NCBI RefSeq assembly: GCF_042676145.1
Contig: NZ_JBHTJW010000001.1
Location: 186,001 to 250,000 of the forward strand
DNA length: 64,000 bases
Source: Methylophilus glucosoxydans
GTDB lineage: Bacteria; Pseudomonadota; Gammaproteobacteria; Burkholderiales; Methylophilaceae
Direction: 5' to 3'
The notes below the pieces were generated by a model, which did no database searches, had not been told where the DNA came from, and worked only from the letters and a program-made list of their open reading frames with translations. Each line of letters opens with the position of its first letter. Position 1 is the stretch's first letter. Positions 25,995 through 35,263 of this stretch are shown here, in pieces. Both the position numbers and the translations under genes were made by a program.

Positions 25995-27722
25995 ATGTTG
26001 CTTAAGGAAAGCCAACACAAGCTGGTCAAGCTGCCGGCCTGGCGCAGAAGAACGCTGCTGGTCTTGCTGCTATTGAGTTTTGTCCTGTTGCTGGGGCGCG
26101 GGTTTTACCTGCAAACCTTGCATAAGGATTACCTGATTAAAAAGGGTGAGGCGTTTTCGCGGCGCAAAGTGGTGTTGATGCCACATCGCGGCAAGATTTA
26201 TGACCGTAACTTCAAGCCATTGGCGATCAGCTTGCCAGTGGAGTCGGTATGGGCTAACCCGACCGACGTACAGTTTACGGCGGCACAGCTCAAGCAAATG
26301 GCGAAATTGCTCGAGATGCCGCCCAAAGAGCTGCAACAGAAGTTGCAGAAAAAGAAAAAAGAATTTGTGTATATCAAACGGAGAGTGGCGCCCGATGTGG
26401 CAAAACAGGTGATGGCGATGAAAGTGCCCGGCGTATTCAGTCAAAAAGAATACAAACGCTTCTACCCAGCGGCAGAAGTGGCGGCGCATATCGTCGGTTT
26501 CACGGGCGTGGATGACACAGGCGTAGAGGGCATGGAGCTCTATCGCAACAATGTTCTGTCTGGTACACCCGGCAAGCGTGACTTTGTGCGTGACCGCAAG
26601 GGCCATGTTGTCGAGGATCTGGTCGCGGTCAAACTGCCGCATGATGGTCAGGATCTGGTACTCAGCATAGACCGCACCGTGCAATATGTGGTGCACCGCG
26701 AGTTGTCGCGTGCGGTTGAAAAACACAAAGCCAAAGCGGCCGCAGCGGTGGTGCTGGATGCTAAAACCGGCGAGGTGCTGGCCTTGGTGAATATCCCGAC
26801 CTATAACCCGAACAATCCGGTCAATGTCGCCAGCAAGCTGCGCAACTCGGCCATCGTCAATATTTTTGAACCGGGCTCGACCATGAAGCCGGTCACTGCG
26901 GCGGCAGCCATGGAGTTTGGTCCTTATCAGCCCGATACCAAAATCCAGACTGCCCCCGGCTTTTTGCGTATTGGGACCGCCACCATTCACGATGCACACC
27001 CGAATCAGGTATTGACGGTGTCACAGGTGATCCAGAAGTCCTCCAACGTTGGTTCGGCCAAAATGGCGCTCGATTTAAACCGCGAGCAATTGTGGAACAC
27101 CTATGTGCAACTCGGCTTTGGCTCTCCGACCAAAATCGGGTTCCCGGGCGAGGCCTCTGGCAAGGTGCGTGATTACAAGACCTGGCGTCCGATTGAGCAG
27201 GCCACCATGTCTTACGGTCACGGCATCAGCGTGACCTTGTTGCAGTTGGCGCGTGCTTACACCGTATTTGCCAACGAGGGCGAATTGCTGCCGGTGACTC
27301 TGAATAAACTCTCCGAGCCACCTGTCGGGCGTCAGGTGTTTTCAGCCAAAGTGGCCAATTCGGTCAAGGATATGCTGGAGCTGGTCGTGCAGCCTGGCGG
27401 CACCGCGATCAAGGCGCAGGTGACCGGTTACCGCGTGGCGGGTAAAACCGGCACGGCGCACAAACTCGGTGACCATGGCTATGAGCACGACAAATATGTG
27501 GGTTCGTTTGTTGGCATGGTGCCCGCCTCTAATCCGCGCCTGATTATGGCGGTGATGATAGACGAACCGAGCAATGGCGAATACTACGGTGGTAGTGTGG
27601 CGGCGCCGGTGTTTAGCGCGGTGATGAATGATGTGTTGCGTATGCTGGTGATCCCGCAAGACGGCAATGCGCTGCCTGTGACGCCGCCTGCGGATGCGGC
27701 TGAAGTCAAGGAGGCGATGTGA
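25995..27722 (+). CDS. ftsI: Septal peptidoglycan transpeptidase FtsI (PBP3)
   Basis: 575 residues. One N-terminal membrane helix (about 19-37), then a pedestal domain beginning RGKIYDRN, then the class B transpeptidase domain with SxxK at Ser295-Lys298 (EPGSTMKPV), SSN at 349-351 and KTGT at Lys484. It cross-links septal peptidoglycan together with FtsW. Its stop overlaps the murE GTG start by four bases, and the AAGGAGG for murE lies within its last codons. Confidence 0.97.
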   Translation: MLLKESQHKLVKLPAWRRRTLLVLLLLSFVLLLGRGFYLQTLHKDYLIKKGEAFSRRKVVLMPHRGKIYDRNFKPLAISLPVESVWANPTDVQFTAAQLKQMAKLLEMPPKELQQKLQKKKKEFVYIKRRVAPDVAKQVMAMKVPGVFSQKEYKRFYPAAEVAAHIVGFTGVDDTGVEGMELYRNNVLSGTPGKRDFVRDRKGHVVEDLVAVKLPHDGQDLVLSIDRTVQYVVHRELSRAVEKHKAKAAAAVVLDAKTGEVLALVNIPTYNPNNPVNVASKLRNSAIVNIFEPGSTMKPVTAAAAMEFGPYQPDTKIQTAPGFLRIGTATIHDAHPNQVLTVSQVIQKSSNVGSAKMALDLNREQLWNTYVQLGFGSPTKIGFPGEASGKVRDYKTWRPIEQATMSYGHGISVTLLQLARAYTVFANEGELLPVTLNKLSEPPVGRQVFSAKVANSVKDMLELVVQPGGTAIKAQVTGYRVAGKTGTAHKLGDHGYEHDKYVGSFVGMVPASNPRLIMAVMIDEPSNGEYYGGSVAAPVFSAVMNDVLRMLVIPQDGNALPVTPPADAAEVKEAM

Positions 27723-29149
27723 GTAAATACATTATTCCCGCGCCCGTCCATGGCATCACGGCAGATAGCCGCAAGGTGGAAAAGCATGGCTTGTTCCTCG
27801 CTTATCCTGGTCAGCACAGCGATGGTCGCGATTACATCGCCGATGCCATTGCCAAAGGGGTGAATACTGTGATCTGGGATAGTGAGGGCTTTGACTGGAA
27901 CCCTGACTGGCAAGTCCACAATATTGCGATTCCCGAGCTGAAATATCAGGTGGGCCATATCGCCAGCCAGTTTTACAAAAATCCATCCGAGCAATTGTGG
28001 TGTGTGGGTGTTACCGGTACTAACGGCAAAACCACGGTCACGCATTGGCTGGCGCAGGCTTACCGCTTTTTGCAGCGACAGTCTGCTGTGATTGGCACAC
28101 TGGGCAATGGCGTACTCGAAGACTTGCAGCCCACGCAAAATACCACACCGGGCCCGGTAGAGTTGCAAAACATGCTGGCCAACTTTGTGCTGGACCAGGT
28201 GCAGATGGTGGCGATGGAAGTGTCTTCGCATGGCCTGGACCAGGGGCGTGTGAATGGGGTGGCCTTTGATGTGGCTGTATTCACCAACCTGACGCGTGAT
28301 CATCTGGATTACCACCTGACCATGGAGGCTTATCAGGCTGCAAAACGCAAATTGTTTGACTGGCAGAGCCTGTCAGCCGCGGTCATCAATCTGGATGATG
28401 CCTTTGGTGCCAGCCTGATTGCCGAACTGCGCAAGCAGGGCAAAACCGTGATCAGTTATGGTTTGCAACCAGAGGCAGATATTTGTGCCACGGCCGTGAC
28501 CATGCATGCCACCGGTTTTGAAATCAAGGTGCGTACACCGCATGGCATTGGCGAAGTGCAATTGCACGCGCTGGGCCAATTCAATGTGTATAACGCATTG
28601 GCGGTACTGGGCAGCCTGCTGGCCAACCAGGTAGCCTTGCCTGCCGCCTTGCAGGCTGTGTCGGGACTGGTGCCGGTGGCTGGCCGCATGCAGATGTTTG
28701 GGGGTGGCGACCTGCCGCTGGTGGTGGTGGATTATGCCCATACGCCGGACGCGCTGGAGAAAGCGCTGCATACCTTGCGCATGCAAACCCGCGGCAAGCT
28801 GACTTGTGTATTTGGCTGTGGCGGTGACCGTGACAGTGGTAAGCGCAGTGAAATGGGGCGCATTGCTGATGAATTGGCCGATCTGGTGTTGATGACCAAT
28901 GACAATCCGCGCAGTGAGAATCCCTACGCCATTATTGCGGCGATTGCCGAGGGTATGCGCCGTGAAGCCGCGGTCGAGACTGACCGTGCCAAGGCGATTG
29001 CATTGGCGGTCAGCCAGGCGGGCAAAGGCGACGTGGTGTTGGTGGCTGGCAAGGGGCATGAAGACTATCAGGAAATCCAGGGTATCCGCTATCCGTTCAG
29101 TGATGCGGAGTGGGTGCAAAGCGCATTGAAGAAAAAGGTGAACGCATGA
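27719..29149 (+). CDS. murE: UDP-MurNAc-tripeptide synthetase MurE
   Basis: 476 residues from GTG, with a perfect AAGGAGG four bases upstream. The Mur ligase ATP site is GVTGTNGKTTVTHW, followed by AMEVSSHGLDQGRV and the C-terminal DNPR motif (Asp395), which indicates meso-diaminopimelate as the added amino acid, as expected for a Gram-negative wall. Its stop overlaps the murF start. A non-ATG start with strong ribosome site in a GTGA overlap suggests coupled translation with ftsI. Confidence 0.96.
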   Translation: MSKYIIPAPVHGITADSRKVEKHGLFLAYPGQHSDGRDYIADAIAKGVNTVIWDSEGFDWNPDWQVHNIAIPELKYQVGHIASQFYKNPSEQLWCVGVTGTNGKTTVTHWLAQAYRFLQRQSAVIGTLGNGVLEDLQPTQNTTPGPVELQNMLANFVLDQVQMVAMEVSSHGLDQGRVNGVAFDVAVFTNLTRDHLDYHLTMEAYQAAKRKLFDWQSLSAAVINLDDAFGASLIAELRKQGKTVISYGLQPEADICATAVTMHATGFEIKVRTPHGIGEVQLHALGQFNVYNALAVLGSLLANQVALPAALQAVSGLVPVAGRMQMFGGGDLPLVVVDYAHTPDALEKALHTLRMQTRGKLTCVFGCGGDRDSGKRSEMGRIADELADLVLMTNDNPRSENPYAIIAAIAEGMRREAAVETDRAKAIALAVSQAGKGDVVLVAGKGHEDYQEIQGIRYPFSDAEWVQSALKKKVNA

Positions 29150-30510
29150 TTGCGCTGAAAACCATCGCCGAGGTATTGCAAGGCACTTTGCTGGGCAACG
29201 ACGTCACAGTGACTTCGGTAGATACTGACAGTCGCCGCGTACTACCCGGGCAATTGTTTGTGGCCTTGCCGGGTGAGAAATTTGACGGCCATGACTTTTT
29301 GCCGCAAGTGGCTGCGCAAGGCGCGGTGGCAGCGCTGATCAGCAAGCCCGTAGAGACCGATTTGCCTGCCGTGCTGGTGAAAGACACCCGCCTGGCGTTA
29401 GGCCAGCTGGCCAGCTGGTGGCGCCAGCAATTGGCATTGCCACTGATTGCGGTCACTGGCAGTAACGGCAAAACCACCACCAAAGAAATGATTGCCGCGA
29501 TTATGCAAGTGCATGTCGGCGGCACCGATCTGGTGTTGGCCACGGCCGGTAACTTTAATAACGATATCGGCATGCCGCTGACCCTGTTGCGTTTGCGCGC
29601 AACGCACCGGTGCGCCGTGATCGAGATGGGCATGAATCATCTCGGTGAGATTGATTACCTGACGCGTCTGGCGCGGCCAAATGTGGCGGTCATCAATAAT
29701 GCAGGCACTGCGCACATTGGAGAACTGGGGTCGCGGGAAAACATTGCCAAGGCCAAGGGCGAAATTTTTGCCGGATTGGCTGTGGACGGGGTCGCCGTGA
29801 TCAATGCCGATAGCGACTTTGCCGATTACTGGCGCGGCTTGAATCCTGCGCGCCGGGTGTTGAGTTTTGGCATGCAGCAGGCCGCCGATGTGCAGGGTGA
29901 AATGCTGGATGGTGACAGTCAGTTCAAGCTTAGCTTTCAAGATGAGTCTGTCGAGGTCACGCTGGCCGTGCCAGGTGCTCACAACGTGATGAACGCACTT
30001 GCCGCTGCTGCGAGCTGTCTGGCCGCGGGTGTCAGCCTGACCGAAGTGGCGCAAGGCTTGGCCCGGTTTGCAGGCGTCAAGGGCCGTTTGCAACAAAAAA
30101 CCGCGGCCTGTGGTGCGCGCCTGATTGATGACACTTATAACGCGAATCCGGATTCGATGAAGGCGGCGCTCGATGTGCTCAGCAGCCTGGGCGAGAATAC
30201 CGTGTTCGTCATGGGCGACATGGGCGAACTTGGCGCGGATGCTGAGGCCATGCACGCACAGATTGGCCGCTATGCCAAAGACCGGGGCATACGTCAGTTT
30301 TATGCACTGGGCACCCTGACTAAAGCCGCTGCGCAGGCGTTTGGGCCGCAGGCACAACATTTTGAGTCACTGCCCAGCCTGGTCGAGGCCTTAAATCAGG
30401 CGGTGACTGCGCAAGACATCGTATTGGTCAAAGGGTCACGCTTCATGCAAATGGAGCGCGTGGTACAGGCGTTGGTTGAGGCGCAAGCCACTGAACAGGT
30501 GGGGAAATAG
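29146..30510 (+). CDS. murF: UDP-MurNAc-tripeptide:D-Ala-D-Ala ligase MurF
   Basis: 454 residues from the ATG at 29146 overlapping the murE stop; the frame is open 12 codons upstream but inside murE. The ATP site is TGSNGKTTTKEMI, followed by MGMNHLGEIDYL and NAGTAHIGELGS, then the C-terminal DDTYNANPDSMKAAL. It adds D-Ala-D-Ala to complete the pentapeptide precursor; the dipeptide comes from Ddl, encoded later in the same cluster. Confidence 0.96.
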   Translation: MIALKTIAEVLQGTLLGNDVTVTSVDTDSRRVLPGQLFVALPGEKFDGHDFLPQVAAQGAVAALISKPVETDLPAVLVKDTRLALGQLASWWRQQLALPLIAVTGSNGKTTTKEMIAAIMQVHVGGTDLVLATAGNFNNDIGMPLTLLRLRATHRCAVIEMGMNHLGEIDYLTRLARPNVAVINNAGTAHIGELGSRENIAKAKGEIFAGLAVDGVAVINADSDFADYWRGLNPARRVLSFGMQQAADVQGEMLDGDSQFKLSFQDESVEVTLAVPGAHNVMNALAAAASCLAAGVSLTEVAQGLARFAGVKGRLQQKTAACGARLIDDTYNANPDSMKAALDVLSSLGENTVFVMGDMGELGADAEAMHAQIGRYAKDRGIRQFYALGTLTKAAAQAFGPQAQHFESLPSLVEALNQAVTAQDIVLVKGSRFMQMERVVQALVEAQATEQVGK

Positions 30511-30518
30511 GGAAGAGT

Positions 30519-31622
30519 ATGTTACTAGAACTAACAAAATGGCTGGCTTCGGATGTGCATGGGTTTCATGTATTCAACTACATTACCTTCAGGGCGGTGC
30601 TGGCGACACTGACGGCCTTGGCGATTTCATTCCTGGTCGGCCCGGCCATGATACGCAAGCTGACCGAATACAAAGTCGGTCAGGCGGTGCGTGATGATGG
30701 TCCACAAACTCATCTGGTCAAAGCCGGCACCCCGACCATGGGCGGCGCATTGATTCTGGTCGCCATCGCCGTGTCTACCTTGCTCTGGGGCAATTTGCAT
30801 AACCGCTTTATCTGGGTGGTGTTGATCACTACCTTGGGTTTTGGTGCGGTTGGCTGGGTCGATGACTACCGTAAAGTGGTCTTTAAAAATCCCAAGGGCC
30901 TGTCTGCCAAAGAAAAATATTTCTGGCAAAGCCTGATCGGTTTTGGCGTGGCAGGCTTTCTGTACGCGACCTCCAGCACCCCTGTAGAAACCACACTGAT
31001 TGTGCCTTTCTTCAAGCACCTGGTGTTTCCGCTGAGTGCCACCGGTTTTATTGTGCTGACCTATCTGGTGATTGTCGGTAGCAGCAATGCCGTCAACCTG
31101 ACCGATGGTCTCGATGGTCTGGCGACCTTGCCTACCGTGATGGTGGGTAGTGCGCTGGCGATTTTCTCGTATGTCGCCGGGCATGCCGTGTTTTCAAAAT
31201 ACCTGGGGATTCCCTATGTGGCTGGCGCCAGCGAGTTGATGGTGTTCTGCGCGGCAATGGCTGGTGCGGGCTTGGGCTTTTTGTGGTTTAACGCTTATCC
31301 GGCTGAAGTGTTCATGGGCGATGTCGGTGCATTGGCGCTGGGCGCGGCCCTGGGCGTGGTCGCCGTAATTGTACGTCAGGAAATCGTGCTGTTCATCATG
31401 GGCGGCGTGTTCGTGATTGAGACCTTCTCGGTGGCCGCGCAAGTGCTGTATTTCAAATACACCAAAAAAATGACTGGGACCGGCAAACGCATTTTTTTGA
31501 TGGCGCCTTTGCATCACCACTACGAACAAAAAGGCTGGAAAGAGACACAGGTCGTCGTGCGTTTCTGGATCATTACCATGATGCTGGTGCTGGTGGGATT
31601 ATCCACCCTGAAATTGAGATAA
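30519..31622 (+). CDS. mraY: Phospho-MurNAc-pentapeptide translocase MraY
   Basis: 367 residues with ten predicted helices. Catalytic-region motifs: KAGTPTMGG, GWVDDYRK, NLTDGLDGLA, and PLHHHYE near the end. It moves phospho-MurNAc-pentapeptide onto undecaprenyl phosphate to give lipid I in the inner membrane. GGAAGAG precedes the ATG, which is 8 bases after murF. Confidence 0.97.
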   Translation: MLLELTKWLASDVHGFHVFNYITFRAVLATLTALAISFLVGPAMIRKLTEYKVGQAVRDDGPQTHLVKAGTPTMGGALILVAIAVSTLLWGNLHNRFIWVVLITTLGFGAVGWVDDYRKVVFKNPKGLSAKEKYFWQSLIGFGVAGFLYATSSTPVETTLIVPFFKHLVFPLSATGFIVLTYLVIVGSSNAVNLTDGLDGLATLPTVMVGSALAIFSYVAGHAVFSKYLGIPYVAGASELMVFCAAMAGAGLGFLWFNAYPAEVFMGDVGALALGAALGVVAVIVRQEIVLFIMGGVFVIETFSVAAQVLYFKYTKKMTGTGKRIFLMAPLHHHYEQKGWKETQVVVRFWIITMMLVLVGLSTLKLR

Positions 31623-31650
31623 GACGAAAACGTCATTGTCAGGCAAACAC

Positions 31651-33021
31651 ATGAAAAAACACTTCGAACACCAACGCATTGCTGTCCTGGGACTGGGTGA
31701 TACCGGCTTCTCGGCGTTGCGCTGGCTGCGTGGTATGGGCGCAGAAGTGGTGATGTTTGACTCACGCCCGCATCCGTCAGGCCTGGATCGCCTGCAAGAA
31801 GAATTTCCCGAGGTCGAATACCATCTTGGACCTTTTAATAGCAGTTTGCTGGCGGCGATGGATTTGATTGTGGCCAGTCCGGGTGTGGCACTGAAAGAGC
31901 CTGTATTGGCCGATCTGATGGCACAAGGCAAAGCCGTGGTCGGTGATGTCGAGCTGTTTGCGCGCTTCCGTGCGCCTTATGCCAAGGTGATTGCCATCAC
32001 CGGCTCCAACGGTAAAACCACCGTGACTTCGCTGGTGGGCGAAATCTGCAAACAGGCCGGACTCAATACCATTGTGGCTGGCAATATCGGTTTGCCCGTG
32101 CTGGATGCATTGCACATGCCTGCGCCAGACGTTTATGTGCTGGAGCTGTCCAGTTTTCAGCTGGAAACCACGCACAGCCTGGAGGTTGATGTTGCCACGG
32201 TGCTCAATCTGTCCGAGGATCATATGGATAGATACGACAGCATGACCGATTATGCGCAGGCCAAGGCCCGTATCTACCAGCATGCCCGCATTGCCGTGGT
32301 AAATCGTGATGATCCTGCCAGCATGGCCTTGGCCGGTGCCATGCCGCAGATTTCATTCGGCGTTAACCCGGCCCCTAGCATCAATGATTACGGCCTCAAT
32401 GACGCAGGCTGGCTGTGCGCGGGTAATCGCCACTATATTGAAGCCGATACCCTGCAGATCCGCGGCAAACACAATATTGCCAATGCGCTGGCTGCCATTG
32501 CGCTGGCACAGGCCATCGGCATAGACAAAGTTTCCATTCTGCATACCGTGCAGTCGTTTGCCGGCTTGCCGCACCGCGTGGAGTGGGTGGCCAATATTGA
32601 GGATGTCGACTTTTACGATGACTCCAAAGGCACCAATGTTGGCGCGACCTGCGCTGCCATCAGCGGCATGCTCAAACAGGGCAAACCACAAAAAGTGGTG
32701 CTGATTGCGGGCGGCGACGGCAAGGGCCAGGACTTTAATCCTTTGCGTGATGCCGTGTTGCACCATGCACGCGCTGTGGTGTTGATCGGCCGTGATGGTC
32801 CCAAAATTCAACAGGTTTTGCAGCATTTGCAATTGCCTGTGGTCGATGCCGTTGATCTAACCGCGGCAGTGCATATTGCCAAAACACTGGCTGAGGCGGG
32901 CGATGCGGTCTTGCTGTCCCCTGCCTGCGCCAGTTTTGATATGTTCCGCAACTACGAACACCGCGCACAGGTATTTGTCGAGGCTGTGAAAGCCATGGAG
33001 GCCGCATGCTTGGGCCGTTGA
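31651..33021 (+). CDS. murD: UDP-MurNAc-L-Ala:D-Glu ligase MurD
   Basis: 456 residues from the ATG at 31651. A TTG five codons upstream is possible but has no ribosome-binding site. The N-terminal Rossmann part has VLGLGDTGFSALRWL, the ATP site is AITGSNGKTTVTSLV, followed by ELSSFQLET and the C-terminal LLSPACASFDMFRNYEHRG-like region. It adds D-glutamate. The last 16 bases overlap ftsW. Confidence 0.95.
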   Translation: MKKHFEHQRIAVLGLGDTGFSALRWLRGMGAEVVMFDSRPHPSGLDRLQEEFPEVEYHLGPFNSSLLAAMDLIVASPGVALKEPVLADLMAQGKAVVGDVELFARFRAPYAKVIAITGSNGKTTVTSLVGEICKQAGLNTIVAGNIGLPVLDALHMPAPDVYVLELSSFQLETTHSLEVDVATVLNLSEDHMDRYDSMTDYAQAKARIYQHARIAVVNRDDPASMALAGAMPQISFGVNPAPSINDYGLNDAGWLCAGNRHYIEADTLQIRGKHNIANALAAIALAQAIGIDKVSILHTVQSFAGLPHRVEWVANIEDVDFYDDSKGTNVGATCAAISGMLKQGKPQKVVLIAGGDGKGQDFNPLRDAVLHHARAVVLIGRDGPKIQQVLQHLQLPVVDAVDLTAAVHIAKTLAEAGDAVLLSPACASFDMFRNYEHRAQVFVEAVKAMEAACLGR

Positions 33022-34172
33022 TGATGTCGCGTGAGCGCTATAACTCGCCCAGCTATGATCAGTCGCTGGTGTGGGTGGTGCTGTCACTGCTGGCGTTTGG
33101 CATGGTCATGGTGTATTCGGCCTCCATCGCCTACGCAGACTCAAGCAAGATGTTTGGCCATAACAGCACCTACTTCCTGGTGCGTCAGGCTTTGTATATT
33201 TCTGTCGGCTTGGGGGCGGCCATCGTGGTTTTTCAAGTGCCCATGGCCTGGTGGCAAAAGATGTCGCCCTACCTGTTTATTGCCGGCATTGTGCTGCTGA
33301 TTCTGGTGTTGATCCCCGGCATCGGCAAAGTGGTCAATGGCAGCCGCCGCTGGATTTCCCTGTTGATCATGAATCTGCAGCCTTCAGAACTTATGAAGCT
33401 GTTTATTGCCATGTACGCCTCGGACTATGCCGTGCGTAAGGCCAGCAGCATGCACAGCTTTAAAAAAGGCTTTTTACCCATGCTGGGTGTGATGGTGTTT
33501 GTCGGCGTGCTGCTGTTGAAAGAGCCCGATTTTGGCGCGTTTGCTGTCACGGCCTCGATTGCGTTTTCCATCATGTGGCTGGGCGGCGTCAATCTCAAGG
33601 TGTTTCTGGCCATGCTGGGCGCCTTGCCATTGGCGGTGATTGGTCTGGTGGTGATGGAACCCTATCGTCTGGAGCGCATGAAAGGCTTTTTGAATCCGTT
33701 TGATGATCCATTTGATACCGGTTATCAGTTATCGCATGCCCTGATCGCGTTTGGTCGCGGTGAGTTTTGGGGCGTGGGTCTGGGCGGCAGTGTGGAAAAA
33801 CTGCTCTACCTGCCAGAGGCACATACCGACTTTTTACTGGCTGTGGTGGCGGAAGAGTTGGGCTATGTGGGTGTGCTGGTCGTGGTCTTGCTGTTTGCCT
33901 GGCTGGTGATCCGCGCCTTTAGCATTGCCAAAGAAGCCGTTGCCAATGAGCGTTATTACTCGGCCTTGCTGGCACAAGGCATCGGCGTCTGGATGGGCGT
34001 GCAGGGTTTTATCAATATGGGCGTGAACATGGGCCTGTTGCCCACCAAAGGCCTGACTTTGCCACTGTTGTCTTACGGTGGTAGCGGCATTTTGGCCAAT
34101 TGCATCGCTTTGTCGGTGCTGCTGCGCATTGATTTCGAGAACAGACGTCTGCAGAAAGGCTTGCAGTCATGA
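33006..34172 (+). CDS. ftsW: Septal peptidoglycan glycosyltransferase FtsW
   Basis: 388 residues with about ten membrane helices, of the SEDS family. Recognisable parts are VMVYSAS in helix 1, NGSRRWI, LQPSELMKL, LKEPDFG, GYQLSHALIAFGRG and the conserved end PLLSYGGSG. It polymerises septal glycan with FtsI. GGAGG five bases ahead supports the ATG at 33006, inside murD; ATGs at 33021 and 33024 are alternatives. Confidence 0.96.
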   Translation: MLGPLMMSRERYNSPSYDQSLVWVVLSLLAFGMVMVYSASIAYADSSKMFGHNSTYFLVRQALYISVGLGAAIVVFQVPMAWWQKMSPYLFIAGIVLLILVLIPGIGKVVNGSRRWISLLIMNLQPSELMKLFIAMYASDYAVRKASSMHSFKKGFLPMLGVMVFVGVLLLKEPDFGAFAVTASIAFSIMWLGGVNLKVFLAMLGALPLAVIGLVVMEPYRLERMKGFLNPFDDPFDTGYQLSHALIAFGRGEFWGVGLGGSVEKLLYLPEAHTDFLLAVVAEELGYVGVLVVVLLFAWLVIRAFSIAKEAVANERYYSALLAQGIGVWMGVQGFINMGVNMGLLPTKGLTLPLLSYGGSGILANCIALSVLLRIDFENRRLQKGLQS

Positions 34173-35263
34173 CCCGTGCATACACATTACTGGTGATGGC
34201 GGGCGGCACTGGCGGCCATGTCTATCCTGCGATGGCCGTGGCCGATGCCTTGCATGCACAAGGTTGGCAAATTGTCTGGCTGGCCACCGAGGGGGGCATG
34301 GAAAACCGCCTGATTGCAGACAAACCCTATGCAAAAGCCATGATGACCATGCAAGGCGTGCGCGGTAAAGGGGTGATGGGCTGGTTGACTTTACCAGTCA
34401 AGCTGCTGCGTGCATTTGCCCAAGCCAGGCGGGCGATTGCGGAACATCAGCCCGATGTCGTGTTGGGCATGGGCGGCTTTGCCGCGTTTCCAGGCGGCGT
34501 CATGGCCAAGCTGGCTGGCGTGCCGCTGGTGATTCATGAGCAAAACTCGGTGGCGGGGTTGACCAATAAAGTACTGGCCAAGCTGGCAAATCGGGTATTG
34601 ACCGGCTTCCCCAATGCGTTGGGAGCCAAAGGGGAAATGGTCGGTAATCCAGTACGTGAAGGCATTACGACCTTGCCTACGCCAGAACGGCGCTTTGCCG
34701 AGCATCACGGCGTGTTGCGGGTCCTGGTGGTTGGCGGCAGTTTGGGTGCGGTGGCATTGAACACCTTGTTGCCACAGGCTTTTGCGCAGTTGCAGCCCAA
34801 TGCGCGGCCACAGATCATTCATCAGTCTGGTGAAAAACAGATTGAGGCTTTGAAAAAAGCCTATGCCGAGGCAGGTGTGGCGGCTGATTGCCGCGCCTTT
34901 ATCCATGACATGGCAGAAGTGTATGCCTGGGCGGACCTGGTCATTTGCCGGGCCGGGGCCCTGACCGTGGCGGAGTTGGCTAATGTGGGCGCTGCCAGCA
35001 TTCTGGTGCCCTTCCCGTTTGCGGTGGATGATCACCAGACCACCAATGCCGCGTATTTGGCACAAGCAGGCGCGGCGCAGCTGATACAACAGCGTGACCT
35101 GGACATTGGGTCATTGGCCGCCTTGTTGCAAACACTGGATAGAGCCACTTGCCTGGCGATGGCGCAAAAAGCGCGCGCACTGGCCAGGCCACAGGCCACG
35201 CGCCAGGTGGCAGCGATTTGCCAGCAACTGGCCGAGAACAACGGAAAACTTAAAGCACTATGA
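34169..35263 (+). CDS. murG: Lipid II synthase MurG
   Basis: 364 residues. The N-terminal glycine loop is MAGGTGGHVYPAMAVAD, followed by GMGGFAAFPGG, HEQNSVAGLTN, the second-domain VVGGSLGA and the UDP-GlcNAc site CRAGALTVAELA and PFPFAVDDHQT. It adds GlcNAc to lipid I at the inner face of the membrane. Starts in an ATGA overlap with ftsW and ends in one with murC. Confidence 0.97.
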   Translation: MTRAYTLLVMAGGTGGHVYPAMAVADALHAQGWQIVWLATEGGMENRLIADKPYAKAMMTMQGVRGKGVMGWLTLPVKLLRAFAQARRAIAEHQPDVVLGMGGFAAFPGGVMAKLAGVPLVIHEQNSVAGLTNKVLAKLANRVLTGFPNALGAKGEMVGNPVREGITTLPTPERRFAEHHGVLRVLVVGGSLGAVALNTLLPQAFAQLQPNARPQIIHQSGEKQIEALKKAYAEAGVAADCRAFIHDMAEVYAWADLVICRAGALTVAELANVGAASILVPFPFAVDDHQTTNAAYLAQAGAAQLIQQRDLDIGSLAALLQTLDRATCLAMAQKARALARPQATRQVAAICQQLAENNGKLKAL